A stretch of 64,000 bases of DNA from Clostridia bacterium (GCA_900767025.1 CAAFXS010000076.1:11368-75367), one strand, 5' to 3'. Shown: positions 17,956 to 25,937, counted from the first letter of the stretch. Made by a program: numbers and translations. Notes: generated from the sequence alone by a model not told the origin.

Positions 17956-18056
17956 GTTTTTTACCACTTAGGATACCCTAAGTTAAGAAAATTATACCAA
18001 TTATTAAAAATACAGTAAAGTATATTTTGATATAAGTACTGTTATAGGTACTATAC

Positions 18057-18309
18057 GCAATCCGCGAAACATCGGCAATTGAAAACATATACCCAACCTT
18101 TGACGGAATTGAACTGTATCTCAGCAAGGAAGAAAAGGCAGCAAGGCTTGGCTTTTCTCTAATCTCAAATCACGCATTTGTTGACGGTAATATGAGAATC
18201 GGAATTTACATTAGGCAATGACGAGGCTATCGACCTTGGATTGTCGGTGGCAGACGGTACAGCCGATTATGATAAAATTCTAAATTGGATACACGGGCAT
18301 AAGATATAA
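18057..18309 (+). pseudogene. Remnant of a Doc-type (death-on-curing) toxin gene
   Basis: Two frames together give pieces of a Doc/Fic-fold toxin. From 18057 the reading is IRETSAIENIYPTFDGIELY, then ARLGFSLISNHAFVDGNMR, carrying the Doc-like HxFxDGN core, and it runs into a stop at 18219-18221. From 18208 the other frame reads LGNDEAIDLGLSVADGTADY, then DKILNWI, and ends at 18307-18309, matching the usual Doc C-terminus. The start, about 20 residues after the active site and the reading frame are lost. No antitoxin was seen. The sequence cannot make an intact toxin. Confidence 0.8.
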
Positions 18310-18443
18310 AGCAGTAACATCAGCTAATTTCTCGGCATTCGCCTTACTTAGTCCGAGTTCAAGTGAAAGCATTGTTTGCATTCTTCTGTACTGCGGTGTT
18401 TTTTCAAATTATTCAAAAGTTTTTTGTTTTTAGATTTGTTCCC

Positions 18444-19601
18444 TTAAACTATACTATACAAAACTTTATTTTTCATTTTTTGTGCATTCAGCAGACCTAA
18501 ATCCGTGAATTTCAAAACAAAGGTTCGCACTGTTGCAAAGGCAGCATCTCCGAAATCCTTTTCAAGCTGTTTTGTTGTGAAGGTATCACCTGCGTATGCT
18601 GATAGCACAAATTGCCAAAGCTTTGCTTCTTTCTCCGTAATCTCACCTGACGAAAGTGCCAAGTTATACTTTTCAAGCGTATTTGACTTAACTGTGTTGT
18701 CTATCATTTTTTCATAAACATTTTGAATGAAATAAATCAGAAACGGAGTGATGTCGATTACACCTGATAATTTATAATTTTCATCAACAAGCGTATAAGC
18801 ATCATAATACTTCTTTCTGCTTTTTTCAACATAGCTTGAAAACGGAACAAACAGCGTGCTTTCATATCCCTTTTGAATTAAAAACCACATTTGAATTAGA
18901 CGAGCCATACGACCGTTACCGTCAAAATAAGGATGCAGATAAGCTATATAAAAATGAAGCATAGTAGCTTTGAGCAGGTCATTTATGCCGTCCTTTGCAT
19001 TTGCAAACTCTACAAACGATTTCATATATTCAGGCAGCTTTTTATGGTCAATTCCACTATGCTCAACCTTGTCACTCATAACATAAACCGTATCGTGACG
19101 GTAATTATTTCCCTGCTTCAGCTTGCTTTCATCATCAAGAAAATTGCCGATTGTCATCATATAAAGCTTATAAATATTCTCTTCGGTAATTTTGTTTTCC
19201 TTATGACTGATGAATTCAAAGCCCTGCTTCAAGCCGAAAATTCGGTTTTCCTCCTCGTTCTTCGGTGCAAGACCTTTCATAATATTGCGAACACTGTCCC
19301 TGTTGAAATCAATACTCTCAATAGCAGATGTTGCAACAATTTCCTCCTCCAAAGCCTTTGTACCGTAAGCAGAGCTTTGCGAGGTATAAAGCAGCTTTAC
19401 AGCGTCTAAATTAACGCCTGTGCAGGAATTGAGATACACAATACTGTTGCCCTTAAAATCGTTTATGGGCAATTTTTCATAATATGACGATTTCAATATT
19501 TCCATAAATTCGTCGAAATCATCGGGGTATTTGTATTTTATTTTTTTGAAATCAACAATGTTCTTATCCGAAAGCATTTTTGAAAATTTTATCGCGTCCA
19601 T
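18444..19601 (-). CDS. Fic-family protein with N-terminal inhibitory motif
   Basis: The 385-residue protein has the Fic motif HPYFDGNGRMAR starting at His223 (consensus HPFx[D/E]GNGRxxR), which transfers AMP or another nucleotide part to target proteins. An N-terminal inhibitory helix motif TSAIE-S is present with Glu95, fitting the class of Fic proteins that block their own ATP site until relieved. The C-terminal 80 residues look like a winged helix (TTKQLEKDFGD, then VRTFVLKFTDLGLL), common in DNA-binding Fic/DUF4172-type regulators. GGTGAT precedes the ATG, and a consensus promoter overlapped by repeats lies upstream. The target is unknown. Confidence 0.9.
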   Translation of the reverse strand: MDAIKFSKMLSDKNIVDFKKIKYKYPDDFDEFMEILKSSYYEKLPINDFKGNSIVYLNSCTGVNLDAVKLLYTSQSSAYGTKALEEEIVATSAIESIDFNRDSVRNIMKGLAPKNEEENRIFGLKQGFEFISHKENKITEENIYKLYMMTIGNFLDDESKLKQGNNYRHDTVYVMSDKVEHSGIDHKKLPEYMKSFVEFANAKDGINDLLKATMLHFYIAYLHPYFDGNGRMARLIQMWFLIQKGYESTLFVPFSSYVEKSRKKYYDAYTLVDENYKLSGVIDITPFLIYFIQNVYEKMIDNTVKSNTLEKYNLALSSGEITEKEAKLWQFVLSAYAGDTFTTKQLEKDFGDAAFATVRTFVLKFTDLGLLNAQKMKNKVLYSIV

Positions 19602-19611
19602 TTAATCACCA

Positions 19612-19669
19612 ACTGATACTTATTGATACTAACTAATATCAGTATATCCGTAAACTTATCTTTTGTCAA
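19612..19669 (-). promoter_or_regulatory. Fic gene promoter with inverted and direct repeats (candidate autoregulatory operator)
   Basis: On the minus strand TTGACA (19669-19664) and TATACT (19646-19641) are 17 bases apart. Overlapping the start region are inverted arms ACTGATA (19612-19618) and TATCAGT (19637-19643), plus two direct copies of TGATACT (19614-19620 and 19624-19630) one helical turn apart. The arrangement suits a repressor site, possibly bound by the Fic protein's own winged helix. Confidence 0.7.
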
Positions 19670-19688
19670 CAAAATTTAATACAAAAAT

Positions 19689-19715
19689 GAGCTGTTCGGA
19701 AATTCCGAACAACTC
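19689..19715 (-). terminator. Terminator after the EF-hand micro-protein gene
   Basis: On the minus strand a stem GAGTTGTTCGGAA pairs with TTCCGAACAGCTC (one mismatch) and is followed by ATTTTTG. Confidence 0.75.
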
Positions 19716-19725
19716 AAAAGCAAAT

Positions 19726-19887
19726 TCAATCCTTGTTATTTTTGTTTTTCTCAAATTCTTCTGCCATTTCCATGTGGTAGGCATCTCTGCAAATTGTTTC
19801 AAAGCCGGTCAATTTGCCGTCTTTATTGCTGTCAAAAAACTTATCTCCAAACATTGCAAACGGAAATAAAAAGCTGTCATTTTTCAT
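19726..19887 (-). CDS. 53-residue micro-protein with a canonical EF-hand loop
   Basis: A short frame from ATG 19887 to TGA 19726, preceded by GGAGG at ideal spacing and lying 12 bases after the 210-residue gene upstream, so translation is well supported. Residues 19-30 read DSNKDGKLTGFE. This is a textbook 12-residue EF-hand loop: Asp1, Asn3, Asp5, Gly6, Leu8, Glu12. The flanks are helical (AMFGDKFF before, ICRDAYHMEMAEEFEK after). It may bind Ca2+. No signal peptide is seen, so it should be cytoplasmic. The family is not recognised. Confidence 0.7.
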   Translation of the reverse strand: MKNDSFLFPFAMFGDKFFDSNKDGKLTGFETICRDAYHMEMAEEFEKNKNNKD

Positions 19888-19899
19888 AATGAACCTCCG

Positions 19900-20517
19900 T
19901 TACATCATATCTTGAATATACTCATCCGCTTCGATACAATAACCGTCTTCCTCGTGATCGTGGCTTTCGTGGTCCTCGTCAGGATAGTATGACACATCAT
20001 CATAATCATCACGTATGTCAATGCGTTTTTCTTTTTTCTTTTCGGGCAACAAGGCGTCTGCTATATCAATAGCATCACATAATTGTTGTCCAAAGCTTCG
20101 TTTAGGCTTCCCTTCCGCTTTTTGTAAAGCAGTAAATAATTCTTTTGTGAGATTATTAGGAGCTTTACTGCATCTGTCTAAATACATATTTTGAACCGAA
20201 ATAAATTGTTTCAGCTTTTTGTAAAAGAACTTAGCCATTATTTTTGCTGAAATTTCATCGCCGTTACTGCTTAAAATTAATCTGACAACAGTTGTTGAGC
20301 CATCCTCCCACAATCTAAACTCGCCTGTCCAAACATTAACCCTTGCGCCAAATTCATTATGCAGCATGGGATTCCATTTTCCCACTACTGTTCTTTCCTT
20401 GTAATTATTTGAAAGGATAATGCCATAGCTTTCAAGAGTATCAACAACTGCCTTGTATGCATCAGCAAAACGAGCTTGAACTATAATTTTAAATATATAT
20501 TTGTTGTCATTTTTCAT
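19900..20517 (-). CDS. Uncharacterised protein with acidic/His C-terminal tail
   Basis: About 205 residues from ATG 20517, chosen because an AGGATG-type site precedes it at normal distance; five further codons upstream are possible. The first 115 residues look like an alpha/beta domain (FKIIVQARFADAYKAVVDTL, then VNVWTGEFRLWEDGSTTVVR). The tail from about 150 is low complexity and acidic with clustered His (DEDHESHDHEEDGYC), possibly metal binding. No membrane segment or signal peptide. It is co-directional with the EF-hand micro-protein 12 bases downstream. The function is not recognised. Confidence 0.65.
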   Translation of the reverse strand: MKNDNKYIFKIIVQARFADAYKAVVDTLESYGIILSNNYKERTVVGKWNPMLHNEFGARVNVWTGEFRLWEDGSTTVVRLILSSNGDEISAKIMAKFFYKKLKQFISVQNMYLDRCSKAPNNLTKELFTALQKAEGKPKRSFGQQLCDAIDIADALLPEKKKEKRIDIRDDYDDVSYYPDEDHESHDHEEDGYCIEADEYIQDMM

Positions 20518-20769
20518 ACTTATCATCCTCATAGTTGAAGCATCCGTTTACTGTGTCATAACACGATGTGTATTCATCATAGCTTAAGATTATCATAAAT
20601 ATATTTCTTTGTAAATATTGCCCATCCCTGCAGTCCGTAAAACAGGACTTAACGCAATAGCCAATATGCACAAAATGCATGTTTCAAACCAGCCGTAAAA
20701 AAATTCTTACAGAAAACAGATAAAAAGCCGCAATTTGCCACAACCGTATTGAAAAAATTTGATTTTATA

Positions 20770-21330
20770 TTATTTCAACCTTTTAATTTTATTGCCTTTG
20801 ACCAAATATGCTTTCTTGGCAATGTCAATCATAGGCTCGTCAACCATATTGTCAGTATAAAATTCATCCACCGATTTATCCTTATACTGCTCAACAAATG
20901 TCTTTCGTTTGTTTTCTCTGAAATTGAGATATTCCACCTGCAAGGTATCACGATTTACAATAGAGCAGATACAGTTTTTTACACCAAGCCTTTGGCAAAG
21001 CTCGTCCATAATAAGATTAAGTGACGCTGTTATAATAATGTCATCTTCCTGCGGTTTGTACCAGGATTTGATATTTTTAATATGCTTATCCCAAAACGCC
21101 TTTACCATTTCTTCCCTGTTGTCAAAGGCATGGAGATAATCATAAGCGTACTTTTTAACGGCATTTTCCAAATCCTCCATAGTTGTTTTACCCAGCTTAT
21201 ACTTAAACAGATTAAAAACAACAATGGGAACATATTTTGCTACCTTGGGATTATATTTTATGCTGAACAGATAAAAATGAAAAACACTTTCGCCGTTATA
21301 TATTGTATTGTCAAAATCAAATGCTCTCAT
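20770..21330 (-). CDS. HAD-superfamily phosphatase (HAD-IB, SerB-like)
   Basis: The 186-residue protein starts MRAFDFDNTIYNG, HAD motif I with the nucleophile Asp5 and the acid/base Asp7. It continues with IITASL (motif II region) and FYTDNMVDEPMI (motif IV, DxxxD). The helical cap carries Lys/Tyr/Phe-rich helices typical of the HAD-IB group. It probably hydrolyses a small phosphomonoester in the cytoplasm; the substrate is unknown. Starting at 21330 is preferred because motif I sits at the very N-terminus in this family; the longer upstream reading has no support. The ribosome-binding site is weak. Confidence 0.85.
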   Translation of the reverse strand: MRAFDFDNTIYNGESVFHFYLFSIKYNPKVAKYVPIVVFNLFKYKLGKTTMEDLENAVKKYAYDYLHAFDNREEMVKAFWDKHIKNIKSWYKPQEDDIIITASLNLIMDELCQRLGVKNCICSIVNRDTLQVEYLNFRENKRKTFVEQYKDKSVDEFYTDNMVDEPMIDIAKKAYLVKGNKIKRLK

Positions 21331-21508
21331 AGTATCAAACCGACTCTCATTTTCTATATTAAAATGATACAACATTATTATTAGATTTTCAATGACGAAA
21401 AAAGGTACATCAACCACACTTTTTTGTTGTATCAAAACTGTGATTATTTATAATTTTTTGTTAAAATTTTTCAATAGTAAAAAAGCATACGCATCACAAA
21501 CTATATTT

Positions 21509-21553
21509 GCAAGTGTGAGAAATGATTGACTTTCAATCATTATTCACATTTGC
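21509..21553. repeat. 45-base imperfect inverted repeat upstream of the SASP gene
   Basis: Arms of 20 bases (21509-21528 and 21534-21553) agree at 17 positions around a five-base loop; the centre is AATGATTG-ACTTT-CAATCATT. It ends 26 bases before the SASP start codon, so it could fold in the leader RNA or be a protein site. No T-tract follows, so it is not a simple terminator. Confidence 0.75.
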
Positions 21554-21579
21554 AATAAACAGTAAAAGAGGTGTTAAAA

Positions 21580-21768
21580 ATGGCAAACAAGAACGTAGTT
21601 CCTGAGGCTAAAGAAGCTCTTAACAGATTTAAGATGGAAGCTGCTTCAGAGGTTGGTGTTAACCTTAAGCAGGGTTACAACGGTGACCTTACTTCCAAGC
21701 AGGCCGGTTCAGTAGGCGGTCAGATGGTTAAGAAAATGATTAAGGCTTATGAAGAGAGCATGAAATAA
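21580..21768 (+). CDS. Small acid-soluble spore protein, alpha/beta type
   Basis: The 62-residue protein reads MANKNVVPEAKEALNRFKME, then AASEVGVNL, and near the end GDLTSKQAGSVGGQMVKKMI, the two conserved blocks of alpha/beta SASPs. These proteins coat spore DNA and protect it from UV and damage, and the first block contains the Glu-x-x-Ser-Glu region cut by germination protease GPR. The ATG at 21580 follows AGAGGTG; an in-frame start nine bases upstream is less likely. The gene shows the organism is a spore former. Forespore (SigG) control is expected from the family but no clear SigG promoter was found. Confidence 0.95.
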   Translation: MANKNVVPEAKEALNRFKMEAASEVGVNLKQGYNGDLTSKQAGSVGGQMVKKMIKAYEESMK

Positions 21769-21795
21769 GCTTTTTGAATTTTAATCAAATTAAAA

Positions 21796-21826
21796 GGCGC
21801 AGGGTGAAACCTGCGCCGATTTTTTA
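21796..21826 (+). terminator. Terminator after the SASP gene
   Basis: An eight-base-pair stem GGCGCAGG/CCTGCGCC with a six-base loop and a following GATTTTTT. It lies between converging genes and may serve both. Confidence 0.9.
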
Positions 21827-21830
21827 TATT

Positions 21831-23237
21831 TTATTGCTCAACAGGATTGAGCTCAAGGAAGCCGCCGTTATTTGATGAGCCGTAGCCGATATAGATTTTA
21901 CCGGGATTAAGCTTAACCTCTTTATCATCAAGGGTTTTCATCCACAGCTTGCCGTCGGTTACTCCCCACCTGATTTCGAGTGCGGTACCCTTTGAAAGAA
22001 TTGTACCATTTCCGCCGGAAAGCTTGTAATCGCAATAGGTTTCGGAATTGCCGTAGCCTTTATAATTTTCCTTAACGATATACTCTGTTTCGTCAAAAAG
22101 GAAAATCAAATTCTCAAACTGAACCCCTGACTCACCGTAAACGGAGTCAAAATCTGTTGTTGTGTACTTACCGCTAACGGTATCATAGCTGAATTTTGCA
22201 ACCTTTGGGCAGGCAGCTTTTGACCATCTGAACTTACAGGTATTAGCAGTGATATCGCTCAGTGCCTGAGGCTCTTTATTAAAGCTGAAGGCGGTAAAGC
22301 TGTTGGTGTCAAGCTCGGTATCAAAGCCTTTTTCGCTGATGAGCTGAGGCAAATTCTTGCCGTTAAGATAGCCTGTATGCTCAACTGCAGTATTTCTGTC
22401 GTTATTTCTGCCGAAATAAGTTCCGTCCTCGGTTAAATTCAAAAGATTGATATGGTCGGTGTTTTCCGTTTTGAAAACAGTATCTGCACCCACATAATCG
22501 CCCTTGGACTGAGAAAGACCTGCGTGGATAAATATACTGTCAAAAAGTCCGCTGAATCTGATAAACGGAGGTCTTGCGGAACGGGTTGGACCTACCATTT
22601 CGGGAACATCGGTATAATCCGCCCAGAAAAGCAGAAGCCTTGTGGAAAATTCGCTTTCGCCCTCAAGAACGATATCAGCGTCGTCAATTGCCCACTGGGG
22701 TCTTACCGCCTCGGTGGAATACTCGTTTTCAACCACCACTGCAACAGGTCTCTTTCCCACAGCGGCGGTATTAAAGCCGCTTTCGCCTGTTAACGGATTA
22801 AGCACCGCTTCCTCTTCCTTTACGGCAACATTTTGCTGCGGCTCCTGTGGCTCTTCCTCTTTTTTATCTGCAAAAAATCCAAAATAGATACCCACTGCGG
22901 CACCGATTACAATAACTGCAATCAGTGCAATTATCAAAGGCAGCTTCTTATTCTTTTTAGGCGGTTTCTTGTCATTTTTCTTTCTCGGGGGTCGGCTATC
23001 ATCTTCACGCCTTTTACTGTTAACGGCAGGATGCAAATCAAAGCTGTCATCCCCTACGCCCTTATCACCGCCGATGCTGTTATAAACCACATCAAAATCA
23101 GTAACAGGTCTTTTCGGCGTAGCGTCGGCACGCCTTACTCTTCCGTTGTCGGAAACGATTGGCGGGTCAACAGGCATATTGGAATTTGCCTTTTTTCTTA
23201 CCTCATTAAGTATTTCATCAAGCTCACTTTCACTCAT
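21831..23237 (-). CDS. DUF3048 (YerB-like) membrane protein
   Basis: The 468-residue protein has a cytoplasmic, Lys/Asp-rich N-terminus (residues 1-100), one membrane helix near 100-122 and an extracellular DUF3048 domain. Diagnostic segments are NPLTGESGFN, GKRPVAVVVENE, ADIVLEGESEFSTRLLLFW and VGPTRSARPPFIR. The usual family member, YerB, is a lipoprotein. Here the lipobox is replaced by a transmembrane anchor and a long cytoplasmic part, which could take part in signalling. GGAG precedes the ATG. The family function is unknown. Confidence 0.85.
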   Translation of the reverse strand: MSESELDEILNEVRKKANSNMPVDPPIVSDNGRVRRADATPKRPVTDFDVVYNSIGGDKGVGDDSFDLHPAVNSKRREDDSRPPRKKNDKKPPKKNKKLPLIIALIAVIVIGAAVGIYFGFFADKKEEEPQEPQQNVAVKEEEAVLNPLTGESGFNTAAVGKRPVAVVVENEYSTEAVRPQWAIDDADIVLEGESEFSTRLLLFWADYTDVPEMVGPTRSARPPFIRFSGLFDSIFIHAGLSQSKGDYVGADTVFKTENTDHINLLNLTEDGTYFGRNNDRNTAVEHTGYLNGKNLPQLISEKGFDTELDTNSFTAFSFNKEPQALSDITANTCKFRWSKAACPKVAKFSYDTVSGKYTTTDFDSVYGESGVQFENLIFLFDETEYIVKENYKGYGNSETYCDYKLSGGNGTILSKGTALEIRWGVTDGKLWMKTLDDKEVKLNPGKIYIGYGSSNNGGFLELNPVEQ

Positions 23238-23331
23238 ATAAATTCTCCATAATATTGTTATTTTATAACGATATTATACCATATATTGAGTAAAGGTCTA
23301 TATAAAACACCAAATTGTAATATAATTGAAA

Positions 23332-25140
23332 TCAAATTTTAAATGAATGGATATTGCCTGCGTTGTCAAGAACATATAATGTTTCGCCGATATATGTTAC
23401 TCTTTGCGCATAATCAAATTCCTCTGTGGGATTAATAATCAGCTTATCGGTTAACGAAATGCTTTTGCCCTCAAGCTTAATTACCACTGCACCCGATTTA
23501 TCAGTACCCGAATCGGTATCATAAAAATCCGCATCAAATGCAATATAGCCTTGCTGACGGTTAATGCATATTGCCCTGTGGTTATACTGTGCATTTGACC
23601 AGGAATTTTCGATTACAAGGCTGTCAAGAACCTTCGGGCTTTCCGGTGCGGAAACATCGAAAAGTGCCAGCTTAATTCCTCCGTCATCCGAATAACCGAT
23701 ACCGAAAATTGTATTTTCATCAATGCTCAAAAGCTGACTTGAAAAGCCTGTAATCTCAACACTGCCCTTTATAACGGGACTTCTTGGATTTGAAAGGTCT
23801 ATAACAAAAAGCGGGTCGGTTTCCTCATAGGTAATAACATAAGCCGTATCGCCTACATATTTAACCGCTTTAATTTCCTCTTTTTTAGCAAAGCCGGTAA
23901 CCTGGCCAACCTGATTTAGATTGCTGTCAAGGACATAAAGATTATTAGCCTTGCCGTCGGTGGTTGCTATTCTGAAATAATCGTTTCTTTCATCCATTGA
24001 AAACTGATTGTTAACATATCCGTTAACCGTAGCCTTTGCAGTGATTTCAATACCGCTTTGGGCAAGATTAATCTTTACTATCTCCGTATTATCATTGCCG
24101 TAAAGAGCAAGGTAAAGATTTTCCTTACTGCAATAAATATTTGAGTTGCAGCCGTATACTGCCTTTGTGTCAATACGGCAACTGTCTTCTTCAGAGGCAT
24201 TAAGAGTGTTGTAAGCGCTTACAACCGTATAAGTGGGATAGTCACAACCGTTTGCATATGCAATACTATCGGCGGAAAGTGTTATTTCCTTTTCGCCCTG
24301 ATACAGATTAACATAATAATCCTCTTTACCTTTACAGTTATAAAGGAGCTTTTGGGAAACAACATAAACATTGTCATCAATCACACGGGAGCTGAAAAAG
24401 CTACCGCTTTGATAATATGATTTTATCAGCTTTGGTGAGGTTATATCGCTAATATCGTAAAAATGTATTCCTGTACTGTCTTTCCCTACACCGTAATGCT
24501 CTCCGTAAACAACATCATCATATACGGTTTTACAGGTCAGGACTGTCAGTATGTTACCGTTTACATATATTTCAGCAACATATTCATTTGCAGGGTCATA
24601 ATCATAAGTTTTAAAGTCGGTAATCTCACCCACAAGCCTTGTGTCTTTATAGATTTTAACAATACTGTTTTCCGCAACATAATAGATATATGTTCCGTCA
24701 TTTTTGAGAATATCACCCTCGTCAACGCCGTCGGTTTGAACATAGGTTTCACCGAAATTATTTGATGCACTGATTTCTTCCCCTGCGGCACTGTCCTTAT
24801 ATTCATTGACACCGTATAAAAATATGCCCTGCTCACTTTCCTTTTCGACCTTATTCTTTATTTGCTCATAGCTTTCAAAGGTGGAAAGGACACCGTTTGA
24901 TGCAGATTCTTGGGTATCGTCAGTGCTGAGCTTGGGAACTGATAATATACCAATTATAAGAGTAAGACACGCCGCCGCACTGACAATTGCTTTAAAGGAT
25001 TTTTTCTGATAAAATTTCAGCCTTGCCTTTGGCTTATCGGGTAAAATTTTTTCAATGCTTTCACCGCAAAGGCTGTCAGGTGCGGAAATTCCGTCACTGT
25101 CAAATTTTTGCTTTATATATTCAAAATCATTATTTTTCAT
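23332..25140 (-). CDS. Membrane-anchored beta-propeller protein coupled to a sigma factor (putative anti-sigma)
   Basis: The protein (602 residues from ATG 25140) has a 48-residue basic/acidic cytoplasmic start, one membrane helix (about 49-70, SAAACLTLIIGILSV) and a large outer region with the motif QTDGVDEGDILKNDGTYIYY. That motif marks the secreted beta-propeller family distantly related to WD40. Repeated blade-like segments (DDNVYVVSQK, GDTAYVITYEE, GETLYVLDNAGN) follow. ATG 25140 follows AGGGTGA, whereas a GTG at 25149 overlapping the sigma stop has no site. Its position directly after an ECF-like sigma gene suggests it senses a signal outside and holds the sigma factor. Confidence 0.8.
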   Translation of the reverse strand: MKNNDFEYIKQKFDSDGISAPDSLCGESIEKILPDKPKARLKFYQKKSFKAIVSAAACLTLIIGILSVPKLSTDDTQESASNGVLSTFESYEQIKNKVEKESEQGIFLYGVNEYKDSAAGEEISASNNFGETYVQTDGVDEGDILKNDGTYIYYVAENSIVKIYKDTRLVGEITDFKTYDYDPANEYVAEIYVNGNILTVLTCKTVYDDVVYGEHYGVGKDSTGIHFYDISDITSPKLIKSYYQSGSFFSSRVIDDNVYVVSQKLLYNCKGKEDYYVNLYQGEKEITLSADSIAYANGCDYPTYTVVSAYNTLNASEEDSCRIDTKAVYGCNSNIYCSKENLYLALYGNDNTEIVKINLAQSGIEITAKATVNGYVNNQFSMDERNDYFRIATTDGKANNLYVLDSNLNQVGQVTGFAKKEEIKAVKYVGDTAYVITYEETDPLFVIDLSNPRSPVIKGSVEITGFSSQLLSIDENTIFGIGYSDDGGIKLALFDVSAPESPKVLDSLVIENSWSNAQYNHRAICINRQQGYIAFDADFYDTDSGTDKSGAVVIKLEGKSISLTDKLIINPTEEFDYAQRVTYIGETLYVLDNAGNIHSFKI

Positions 25141-25145
25141 AACTG

Positions 25146-25658
25146 TCACCCTAAAAAATTTCTCATTTTTGTTAAGCTTCGTGATAAATTTGAACGAACA
25201 CTGCCCGGTGTCAAGCCGGTAATTTTTGAAATTTCATTACTGCTAAAGCCTGCCACCACCGACAGAAGAACAATATTGCGCTCCTGCTCATTTAAAATAT
25301 TCAGCCCCTCCTGTAACTCAGCGGTGTGAGTGTTAATGCAATTCGATACTTTTGCTGAATTTTTAAAATCGTCAATGTCTGCGTTTTGCCTTTGCTTGAC
25401 CTGACTGTCTATGTATTTTGAGCAAACGGCAGACTGGATTTTGAAAATCCATGAGGAAAAGGCCGAGGCCTTCCTCAAATCCACTATTTCCTCATAGGCA
25501 AGCAAAACGGCGTCGCACACAGCGTCCTGTGCATCCTCGTGGTTCCCCAGCCTGTAAAATGCATAGCGGTAGAGCCTGTCCTTATACAGCTCATATAACT
25601 GTGCAAAGGCAGATTTGTCACCGCATTTAGCAGAATTAATCAAATTCTTTTCGTTCAT
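25146..25658 (-). CDS. ECF-type sigma factor
   Basis: About 170 residues with sigma region 2 (AFAQLYELYKDRLYRYAF, HEDAQDAVCDAVLLAYE) and region 4 (LNEQERNIVLLSVVAGFSSN, then EISKITGLTPGSVRSNLSRS). It should direct RNA polymerase to a small regulon in response to a cell-surface signal. The start at ATG 25658 follows GGTGG; GTG codons four triplets upstream are less well placed. The gene ends 5 bases before the start of the membrane beta-propeller gene, the usual sigma/anti-sigma order. Confidence 0.9.
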   Translation of the reverse strand: MNEKNLINSAKCGDKSAFAQLYELYKDRLYRYAFYRLGNHEDAQDAVCDAVLLAYEEIVDLRKASAFSSWIFKIQSAVCSKYIDSQVKQRQNADIDDFKNSAKVSNCINTHTAELQEGLNILNEQERNIVLLSVVAGFSSNEISKITGLTPGSVRSNLSRSLTKMRNFLG

Positions 25659-25753
25659 ATTATTCACCACCGATAACAGCTGTCATAAGTTAAGTATAGA
25701 AAAAAAGCGAAAGTGTTGCAAGAAATTTTTGATAGTTATAACCTTTTACGAGT

Positions 25754-25771
25754 TTGTTACAAATTTAACAA
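25754..25771. promoter_or_regulatory. Second, near-consensus Rex-like site upstream of adhE
   Basis: TTGTTACAAATTTAACAA differs from the Rex palindrome TTGTTAA-N4-TTAACAA at one of 14 defined positions. It lies about 150 bases upstream of the perfect site, between the divergent sigma-factor gene and adhE. Confidence 0.55.
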
Positions 25772-25859
25772 TATTTGTAAAAAGCTTTAGAAAATCGCAC
25801 AAAATTATTGTGATTTTATTGTCATTTTTATGACAAACGCAGAAAACACGCAAAAATTA

Positions 25860-25888
25860 TTGCAATCATAACAGTTTGATATTATTAT
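25860..25888 (+). promoter_or_regulatory. Probable adhE promoter
   Basis: TTGCAA at 25860-25865 and TATTAT at 25883-25888 with a 17-base spacer. The Rex site at 25901-25918 lies just downstream, where a bound repressor would block transcription. A TTGACA at 25890-25895 exists but lacks a good -10 box. Confidence 0.55.
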
Positions 25889-25900
25889 ATTGACAACAAA

Positions 25901-25918
25901 TTGTTAAATAATTAACAA
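25901..25918. promoter_or_regulatory. Rex operator controlling adhE
   Basis: TTGTTAAATAATTAACAA is a perfect 18-base palindrome fitting the Rex consensus TTGTTAA-N4-TTAACAA. Rex represses fermentation genes when NADH/NAD+ is low, and adhE is a standard target in Firmicutes. The site lies 20 bases before the adhE start codon. Confidence 0.92.
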
Positions 25919-25937
25919 TTCATATGGAGGAATACAA

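Noticed and set aside
18310..18440. Possible further gene fragment between the Doc remnant and the Fic gene
   Set aside because: A short minus-strand frame (QYRRMQTMLSLELGLSKANA) is open but matches no family I recognise, and the stretch is too short to call.
25890..25916. adhE promoter with -35 TTGACA at 25890
   Set aside because: The base composition 16-18 bases downstream gives only TTAACA, part of the Rex palindrome; TTGCAA-17-TATTAT just upstream is better placed.
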